Assembly (NCBI RefSeq): GCF_040954835.1
Contig: NC_090698.1
Span: forward strand, 34,277,501-34,341,500
Direction: 5' to 3'
Length of the DNA: 64,000 bases
Source: Lepisosteus oculatus
Lineage: Eukaryota; Chordata; Actinopteri; Semionotiformes; Lepisosteidae
Part shown: piece by piece, positions 56,139 to 64,000 of the stretch
Layout: the number at the start of each line of letters is the position of its first letter
How positions within the stretch are numbered: the stretch's first letter is position 1
Notes under the pieces: generated by a model
Told to the model about the DNA's origin: nothing
The model's database searches: none
Seen by the model: the letters and a program-made list of their open reading frames with translations, nothing else
Position numbers and translations under genes: made by a program

Positions 56139-59100
56139 GAAGGCTACAATATATTGATGTTTGCTATTTTCTGTCCAGGCTCCTCTATATCAGGGACAGT
56201 TTATATGCAGATTTCCTACAGCAATACCGGTAAAAGGGGCAATGTGTTACAAGTATGCATAACTTTGTAACAGACCCCCCATCTTTATACAAGGTAGCTC
56301 CAGGGAAATGAGCACATACAGTATACAGTAGCAGTCTCCCATGACTACATCATAACTCCCAACCTAGACTAACACTTTGAACTACTTTATATACTTACAC
56401 AACACTAATTGACACCCATGTGTGAATGTGGCTTGTAAACCTTTCATTAAATATTGCATTATTAAATAATAGACACCCAATGTGCCTATTTAATGGCAAA
56501 GGCTTTATGGAGCTGTGTTATTACAGTCCCTTTGGTTATCGGCATGTCATACCATTGCACACTTGAATATAGACACATAAAGCACAGCCTCAGTTCAGTG
56601 TATCTCACTTTATGTATGTCACTATAAGAGAGTGAGGGATTTATATTGCATATTGTATATTGTTTATATTTATATTTATATTTATATTTATATTGTACAC
56701 AGCCTAAAGCATATGTTAAAAAGCACAAAACACAAAAATGATGGCACTGTTTTACAAACCCCTTACAGAACATAAAGGTTTTATCCAGTTTTCATTGTCT
56801 GTGAAACTAAGGGTCAAGGTCATTGTGATTATCCTGCTGCCTGTGGGAGTCTGTGCTGTTAGTTAGAGATGTTTTTAAAGCTTTCATTTGAAGACCAGCT
56901 GTTCACATACTGGGCTCCGCAGTGCTGAACAAGTGGATCTCTCATGGCGCATGTCTCAGAGGATATTAGTATTTTTTTCTCATCTCTCCCAGGGCTTTCT
57001 GTGGGTCTTGTTTTGGTGAATTAGGTAAACAAAGTTAAAATTGATAGAGAAAAAATTAAACAAGTTTAAAATAATATATTTTCTCTTTTTACTGTTGTTA
57101 TATAAAAAACAAATGGTAAAATTATACAGCAGGTTTGTCACATTTTGATGTTCAAAATACTGACAGTTTGCACTTTTCCATGTGAAATGGGGAAGTTGTG
57201 GGAAGTCACAATGCTCCATTGGCCATAAGGTGCGGATTAATCATCTGTCATAAAGATAGATGCTTACAGCTACAGGCAAAATCAAAATATCTTATTAGGC
57301 AACTTTTACCTCTTTGTCAATACAAATGTTTTCAGCACTCATCTATATTATTGAAGTGTAAACAACAGCATTATAAGATAAATTATTACTTTTTTCCTTG
57401 GGTTTAATTTAAATAACTTACTGAATGAAATTTTAATTTGGTAGAATTATTTAAATCTATTCCAAAATGTGTAAATAAAATTAACAAATAAATTACTTCT
57501 GAATCATTTAATATCAGTTTCAAATAGTTGTAAATAGAATCAAAAACATACCATTATCTTATAACTATAATATATGGAAAAATCCATATAAATTGTTTGG
57601 AACCACATTATAGGCATATGTCAAATTTTATTTTCCATTAGTATCCACAATCTAAATCACAGGCAATAGTGTATACATTTATTATGATAGTGATATTGGA
57701 TTCAATCAAACTGATTGACTGATTACGTATAAGAGGAATGTATTAGATTGAATGGGTAAACAAATTACTCAACTATTTTTTTTTAAACTAAAGATTGGTT
57801 ACACTTGTTAAAAATCAGATCATTTTGGGAATACGGTGACCTATAAGTCTATAAGACTAGACCAGGACCAGGGTGTGAGACGAAAGATGTACTGTATGGG
57901 TCTCTGAAGGTCTTTTTCAGACTCGTGTTGTAGGAAGGAACGGTTAACATGTGCAGTGAAAAACTGGAATTTTTATTAGACCATGAGGATAACATTAGAA
58001 AACATTTCGACATACAGAAAGTTTGGATTTTCAGTTTCATGAAGCAAGATTGAATTTTTTCTGGTTAAGAAACTATAGAACATATCCTCTATTTTTAAAT
58101 TGCACCGGGGCAGGTTAAGTCAAATTTAGCCTGACTTTGATTCGACTTACAGACCTAAAAACAATTAGGTCACATTTCTTCAGGGACCCAGTTGCAGAGA
58201 GAATGAAAGCTTAGAGGTTATCAAAGCCTTTTACAGTTCAGTGATAATTTTTATTCAGCAGATGGTAAAGGTAAAGTATACCCTATCTCTTTAGCCCAAA
58301 TATTGTTAATACTACTCATCATAGCTCTGCGTTAAAAGAAAAAAACTTTGTTCATAGGGCTGAGAATCCTTGTGACTGGTGCAGTTTTTTACTGTGCTTG
58401 TGACTCTGAGCACTTCAGTAAAACGACAGTGTGTCATGCAGTAAGGAAAGTGGTGTTTGCACTAAATCAGTATTTGCATGCATTTATAGTGTTTCTCTGC
58501 CATACATTAGTAAATACCATTAAACAGGGATTTCATGAAATAGCAGTTTACATTTTATATATAATATAAATATTAGTATTTCCTAGTATAATGGGTACTC
58601 TTGACTGTACAGAGCTCATCATTATAGCCCCCACAGGCCAAATAAGGCTGATTTTTTTCTCATCAATGTACAGTTAAGAAATAAAATTCTAACCTAAAAA
58701 ATATGAATAAGTTACACAAAAAGACAATAAAAACTATCAATCATTTCCATCAAATAAGTTTTTAAACATTCGTGCCTACAATTGGTGTTACCTAGACGTA
58801 GGTATTCTTAATGTACAACTTCCATCATCACATTGTTTCCTACATTAACAAATGATCTATGACACATGGTGTCACATCAGCAACATGTACATGACTCTGT
58901 CTGAGGGCATACTGCATTTGCTGTGCTGTAATCAGTAGATCTTTACACTGTGATGACCCTACTCCCATGCATCTGGATCAACAGGGTAATAGAGCTAAGA
59001 GAGAGATCATAGCTGAACGTCATTCTACTGAAAAAATAACAATTTTTAGGATATATTATTCCAGTTTCATTTTGGTTCTATTTTTTCCCAATTAAAATTG

Positions 59101-59206
59101 TCACATTTGTACTTGGATTAAGACTTTCTGCAACTAGTGGGGGAAAGCCTCATACTATGTTATTACATACTATGTCAATGTTATTACCGTTTTATGTCTT
59201 TTGAAG
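56139..59206 (+). other. TMEM38B intron 3, 3' part
   Basis: AT-rich intronic DNA. A (TTTATA)n-type microsatellite lies at about 56664-56696. No gene or transposon is recognised otherwise. It ends with acceptor ttttgaag of exon 4. Confidence 0.4.
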
Positions 59207-59294
59207 GAGCTGGGGGAGGGCTGATGAGTAACTTCGAGCAGCTTGTCAGAGGAGTCTGGAAGCCAGAAACCAATGAGCTCTTAAAGATGTCGTA
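59207..59294 (+). CDS. TMEM38B: TMEM38B coding exon 4
   Basis: Completes Gly156 and encodes residues 157-184 plus two bases of codon 185. The acceptor is ttttgaag and the donor is gtaagt. The translation begins [19 protein letters not shown] and ends LLKMS. With the split codon it gives a GAGGG run at the start of the fifth helix, the second glycine kink of the TRIC pore fold. The codon split across intron 4 becomes tyrosine, giving the family's KMSYP junction. A 5S-SINE lies about 180 bp downstream in intron 4. Confidence 0.94.
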
Positions 59295-59474
59295 GTAAGT
59301 ATTTTTGGGACTAAATCAACATGCTATTCTGTACTATAATTAGAAGCTCTGATTTTTGTACTGTTTGTAAAAATTCTGGTGAAATCTTTAATTTGGTAGA
59401 ATTGTTTAATGAAATATCTGGAGAAAGATGTACAGTGTGTTATTTTCAATACAATAAAGTTAAATGAGATAGTC

Positions 59475-59955
59475 TACCTAGAAGAGGTGTTAGTGGGGCC
59501 AGCAGGGGGTGCTCACACTGTGGTCCATGTGGGTCTTAATGCCCCAGTATAGTGACAGGGACACTATACTCTAAACAGGCACCGTCCTTCGGATGAGATG
59601 TAAACCTAGGTCCTGACTCTCTATGGTCATTAAAAATCCTAGGGCGTTTCTCAAAAAAGAGTAGGGGTGTAACCCCGGCGTCCTGGCCAAATTTCCCATT
59701 GGCCCTTACCAATCATGGCCTCCTAATAATCTCTATCTATGAATTGGCTTCAGTACTCTGCTCTCCTCCCCACTGATAGCTGATGTGTGGTGAGTGTTCT
59801 GGCGCACTAAGGCTGCCATCACATCATCCAGGTGGATGCTGCACATTGGTGGTGGTGGAGGGGAGTCCCCGTTATCTTTATCTGTAAAGCACTTTGAGTG
59901 GACTGTCCAGAAAAGCGCTATATAAGTGTAAGCAATTATTATAATTATTATTAGA
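59475..59955 (+). repeat. 5S-derived SINE, copy 5 (5S head missing)
   Basis: Begins at agaagaggtgttagtggggc, the first bases after the head region, and runs through to the gcgctatataagtgtaagc tail and a TTATTA run. Truncated at almost the same point as copy 2. Confidence 0.88.
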
Positions 59956-60296
59956 TAAACTTCAGGTGCAGGTTCAATTTACTGTATATGTCTGGTGATA
60001 ATTATTCTGATAAAAAGAACTCCATGCAACAAATGTAACTAACAGTATATACATTTCTCTTACAATTTTTACTTTGCACATCCTGTTCCAGCTCTTTCCA
60101 ATATACACTGGATTTGAATTGCAGACATAATGTGTCCATTTATTCAAATACAGCCTCCTGCCTATTTTAGCATCTTTTTGGTTAACCCAAAGAACATATA
60201 AGACATTGAAAGACAGAAATGAAATTATACCTGAAAATACCTAGCTATACACTGTAAAGGAGCATTCCTCTGTACTTTGACAATAAGTACACTTCT

Positions 60297-60627
60297 GTCC
60301 ATGAATCCATTTTCTAACTGCTTTATCCAATACTATTTCAGCAAGCAACAGAAACAAAACAGGAGCAGGGTACAGCCTTGATGGGTGGAAAACAGACACA
60401 GACACACACACTCTCACACCAGGACCAATTTTCCCAGAAGCCAAATAACCTACCAGTTTGTTTTTAGATTGTGGGAGGAAAACTAGAGGAAACGTGCCCA
60501 ACTAGAGAAAATGCACTCAAATATGTGGGGAAGATACAAACTCCATGCAGAAGCACCCTAAATCTGGAACTGAGCCCAGGATCCCAGCGCTGCAAGGCAG
60601 CAATGCTAACCACAGCTCCACCGTGAA
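60297..60627 (-). repeat. tRNA-derived SINE, full length but diverged
   Basis: The minus strand reads cacggtggagctgtggttagc (A-box region), cctgggctcagttcc-like B-box region, ggagtttgtatcttccccac, the TG-rich run and the tail with ggataaagcagttag and aaaatggattc. It lies in intron 4, antisense to the gene. Confidence 0.82.
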
Positions 60628-61718
60628 TATATATTTTGTTTTGTTTATATATATTTGCTCTAATTATGAATCTAGCTAATCTCTGGTGTCACCAGAGGTG
60701 ATGTTCACTTCGTTGCCCTCACCCTCCGCCATCTTGTTGTCTTATCGAAAATATTGATGGCAGTGATTGATTCTCCTTCAAAAGGATGTCTCCTTTTGCC
60801 TTCTTCTTTTTCTTTCCACTCATATAATCTCGACTTGTTGCCTACACTCCATGATTTGATTTATAGTTTTCAGCCTAACGTTAGACCTGTACGCAGAGTC
60901 TCAACATTTCATAAAGCATGTGAGTGCTGCACTTTTCAGGATTTACCAAGATTTATCCCATAAGTATTTATTTATTACAGGTACTAGAATTATTTAAGAT
61001 AGATTTTCGGGGCCCAATATTATTTTTACAGTTTTACTTAAAGAAACAAGAGAAGCTATTAACAAAAGCTTTAAACATTCAAGCTTTCTCTGGAGATGGG
61101 GTAATACTATTGACTGAAAAACTGAAACGTACAATAGTTCCCAGCCATGAAAAATGGTTAATATGTACTTAGATTAAGAACTAGTTAAAAGATACAAACA
61201 ACAAGTGTGATAACAAAGTAGGATTGCAAAACTGTAAAAAATATTCAGCATTGGGCAGATGATATTTAATGTTGATGCAGATAAAAAGGAAAATAAAACC
61301 TAAATATAAAAGGTGAAATGCTGTGTTTGAAGAACTGATGTAATCAAATAATTTTCATCTTACTGACACATTTGGAAAAACAGGAAAATGACTAACAGAA
61401 TGTTCAAAGAATTTCTAGGTTCAAAGAAATGATACACACAGACTAAAATGGCTGGATGAGATACAATAGACCTTTGAATGCGTTTTAAACGTGTAAAACC
61501 TTTTGATAAAGAAAGTTCCTTTTTCTAAGGACCAAGTCTTAAAAACCACTGTGAGGAAGGGTAATCTACATACTCCACAGTAAACTGTAAAAGTTAATCA
61601 TGTTACAGAAAAAATACAATATACTGTATCTAAAAGTCTTCCAATGCTGTACTTCTGCTATTGAATTCACGCAAAAATTGATTATGTTCTGTGATATAAT
61701 TTAATCTTTGTTTTGCAG
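60628..61718 (+). other. TMEM38B intron 4, 3' part
   Basis: No feature recognised. Short open frames at 60754-61172 have no known motifs. Confidence 0.4.
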
Positions 61719-61836
61719 TCCAACCAAAGTCACTCTGATTGGAGCTGTGCTCTTCACTCTGCAAGAGAGTCAGTATTTTCCACTGGCCAGACATCACCTG
61801 ATGTTCTTCTACACCATCTTTGTTGTCATCAATAAG
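61719..61836 (+). CDS. TMEM38B: TMEM38B coding exon 5
   Basis: Completes Tyr185 and encodes residues 186-224, ending in phase 0. The acceptor is ttttgcag and the donor is gtacat. The segment PTKVTLIGAVLFTLQESQYF and then LMFFYTIFVVINK correspond to helices 6 and 7. The remaining C-terminal part (end of helix 7 and the charged cytosolic tail, roughly 65 residues in relatives) must lie on an exon beyond 64000. I found no candidate for it between 61837 and 64000, where hAT fragments dominate. Confidence 0.94.
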
Positions 61837-61869
61837 GTACATTATGTCTATTTCTTAGTGTCTAAAGCA

Positions 61870-63290
61870 TCTGTGGGCAAACTATGGCCAGCAGGCCGCA
61901 TCCGGCCCGCCAGCCAGTTTTAACCCGGCTCTTGAAGTAAAAAATAAATTAGTCAATATTCACCATATTACACTTTGTTTGGTGCTATTTTTTCTTACTT
62001 TTCATTATTCGTGCCGTTAGATGCCACACAAATGTTTTACCACGGTGATTCCAAACTGTGCATCGCGCCACCTTGGGGAGGCTCAATTGTTCATCAGGGG
62101 CATGTCAGGTATTGCTATTCAAAAAACATTTTTATTATGAGCAAAACCCACTGTTTGTGCACACAGAATGTACTCGTCGTGCATTACCGATGTAGATTGT
62201 GTCACATGACACTGGCCACAAGAGTCGGCAGTCTGTAAGCAGCATACCAGTTGACCGCAGCTTCGGTGTTTCATGTTTCTATGAGTGGTCATTCTGTGAG
62301 TTTTTTGTTACATGATCGAAATTGAGAGGTTTTTAAATATGAGTAAAAAAGGTGAAGGAAATGAAACGGAAATGCAAATACAGAAAGTATGATGACAGTT
62401 TCTTGAATTTTGGTTTCACATGCACAATTGTGGACACTGAAGAATGTCCTCACTGTGTTGTCTACCTTAAAGTGTTTGCTGCTGAGAGCATGGTCCCCAA
62501 TAAATTGAAATGTCATTTGGAAACTGTTCACGGTAGTTTGATAAGTAAGCCTAGTGAGTATTTTCCGTGCAACTTTCATGCAAAGCAAAGCTGCTTTTTC
62601 TAACCAAACTACAGTCCCCAGCAAATTTATTTTTTCATCATACCAAGTTGCGTACCGAATAGCACAATGCAAAAAACCTCACACCGTTGGAGTACCAAGG
62701 AATAAGGAACAGGGCTCTGTGAATTCTTCTTCTTCTTCTTTGTAATGTCCTGCCTTTGTGAAGCTGGTTTCAGCACTTGCGGCTATCAAATTCAAATTCA
62801 GATCAAGAGTCAATGTTGAGAAGGAGATGCACGTTGCCATTTCAAAAGTACTACCCAGTATTTTTGGTGAATTATCTTAACATAATTTATTAAACAAGCC
62901 CATCTACACATTAAAAGGCACAAACAAAAAGACATTGTATTTCTCCCCATTTAAAAAAAACAATTGAAGTTAAGTTTTTACATTTTCTAAGTCATTTTAT
63001 TTGCATTTTACAAAGATGTTGACTATTTTTATTTTTTTTAGTGTGCACATTTAAATAATTTAAATAAAATGTGTTGTTAAGTATTTTTACTACTTTCATA
63101 TTAAGCCTATTGGTTTTGAAAATGATTAAAAATAATACAATTTGGATCAACTTTGTTTTACTTTTCCAATTTATAATCTTTTGTAAAATATCGCACTGCC
63201 ATAGAACTTATTTTTGACACAGGGGAGATATGTGGAAATTTGACATGTCAAGGGATGCATAGACCCAAAAATGTTTGGGAATCCCTGCTT
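61870..63290 (+). mobile_element. hAT (ZBED5/Charlie-like) transposon relic, internally deleted
   Basis: The left end gtgggcaaactatggccagc and right end tttgggaatccctg resemble hAT termini. The frame near 62352-62600 has KYDDSFLNFGFTCTIV and a BED-type zinc finger CPHC...H...H (PNKLKCHLETVH). About 150 bp later (62755-62880) AIKFKFRSRVNVEKEM, the C-terminal hATC dimerisation end, follows. The catalytic middle is missing. The two termini are not good inverted repeats, so exact borders are uncertain. Confidence 0.7.
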
Positions 63291-63329
63291 TACCAATTTG
63301 ATTCACCAGTCAGAGTGGGTCCATCGTAC

Positions 63330-63580
63330 TGTGAGGGAACCTGCGCCAAAATGAGTGGATTGAAGAAGCAGAATGTTGACAGTGAATGCAGAGTGTTCAA
63401 CAAAGAATAAGCTGCAAAATACTTTTTTCTCAGAGGTTGGAAAAAAAACTATGTTTAATTTATAAGGAAAGTGTCGCAGTATTCAAAGAATACAATCTCA
63501 GTTGGCATTTTTCTACCAAACATGCTAAATATGCTAGCAGCTATGCGAGGAGCGGGCTAATAGAGCTTCCAAACTAGCCG
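63330..63580 (+). pseudogene. hAT transposase N-terminal fragment (GTF2IRD2/Charlie8-like)
   Basis: Frames read SGLKKQNVDSECRVFNKE and, after a shift, LCLIYKESVAVFKEYNLSWH followed by FSTKHAKYASS. This is the conserved N-terminal finger of Charlie8-type transposases, related to the one domesticated in GTF2IRD2 (established family knowledge). Only this domain is present, and stops interrupt it. Confidence 0.7.
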
Positions 63581-63624
63581 CTAGTTTACAGGCTCATCAA
63601 AATGTATTTTTGCACCCTACTACT

Positions 63625-64000
63625 ATTAGGCTGGGCAAACGATTTTTAATTTTTTTAAAAAATAAATAAAAAATGAGATATAATGATGTGTTCCTGCTTA
63701 ACTTAGACATTGCACGACTTTAAAACATATAAAAACAGGTTTTGAGAGTTAAAAAACACTTTTTATGCGTGAAAAATTTGTGATTTTTCTTCCTCGTGAT
63801 CAGCTCAGAATCTTTGTGTACGCTGTAAGGTTTTTACTTCTTAATTAAACGTTTAAAATACACGAATTTCATAAAGACAACACACGTTTCGAAGAGAAAA
63901 AATCCCATTCTTTTCTCTTCCTGTTGTGTAAAACTCATCCGCAGGTCTTTTTTTCCCAATCAGAGGCTCTGAAAATAGCGTACCGCCCACTGCGCTCCGT
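63625..64000 (+). repeat. Repeat R3, copy 2 (cut by window end)
   Basis: Homologous to 37742-38095 in the same orientation, with an extra ataaagacaacacac segment. The right end lies beyond the window. Confidence 0.75.

Noticed and set aside
8640..61836. Assignment of the host gene to TMEM38A
   Set aside because: The N-terminal FDMAHYIVSAMALKEQPG-type sequence and the KMSYP junction fit TMEM38B better than TMEM38A.

Overview
The window is vertebrate genomic DNA, most likely from a ray-finned fish. Protein-coding sequence is sparse, introns are long and AT-rich, and the transposon mixture is typical of fish: a 5S-rRNA-derived SINE, a tRNA-derived SINE with an L2-like tail, L2/CR1/Rex-type LINEs, Tc1/mariner, hAT, a Ty3/Gypsy chromovirus and class I endogenous retroviruses. 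The species cannot be named from the sequence alone.

The only host gene I can support is TMEM38B (TRIC-B, a trimeric intracellular cation channel of the sarco/endoplasmic reticulum), on the + strand. Five coding exons lie at 8640-8763, 19771-19927, 41770-41954, 59207-59294 and 61719-61836. All junctions have GT/AG sites and the phases agree across every intron. They encode the first 224 residues; the last exon lies beyond 64000. The four complete introns are about 11.0, 21.8, 17.3 and 2.4 kb, and almost all other features are repeats in these introns or in the 5' flank.

Layout. 1-8300 is the 5' flank: L2-like LINE and tRNA-SINE pieces forming an inverted repeat, two 5S-SINE copies, a twice-present repeat called R1 here, and a Tc1 transposase relic. 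8370-8640 is the probable promoter and 5' UTR. Intron 1 (8764-19770) holds a 118-bp near-palindrome, a Tc1-like terminus, a full 5S-SINE and a local tandem duplication. Intron 2 (19928-41769) holds a decayed Ty3/Gypsy element, a decayed class I endogenous retrovirus (ERV1, minus strand) with a hairpin element inserted in its env, a 28.0-32.2 kb block that repeats parts of 1-2.7 kb, a 1.36-kb LTR, a complete hAT element with an 8-bp target-site duplication, and the R1/LINE composite. Intron 3 (41955-59206) starts with a second retrovirus of the ERV1 family (ERV2, minus strand, 42249-52220). ERV2 is itself interrupted by a LINE 3' fragment, a 1.43-kb solo LTR and a second hAT element. A Ty3/Gypsy chromovirus (52405-56133) lies just beyond it. 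Introns 4 and 5 hold a tRNA-SINE and hAT fragments.

No CRISPR array, operon or functional RNA gene was found. The retroviral genes are all broken by frameshifts, stops, deletions or insertions, so none is expected to give an infectious product. Nothing in the window forms a clear new functional system. The most unusual signals are a hammerhead-ribozyme-like core in a hairpin retroelement, 43-46-bp tandem arrays in the leaders of both retroviruses, a composite repeat with an antisense tRNA-like segment, and a readable order of nested insertions.
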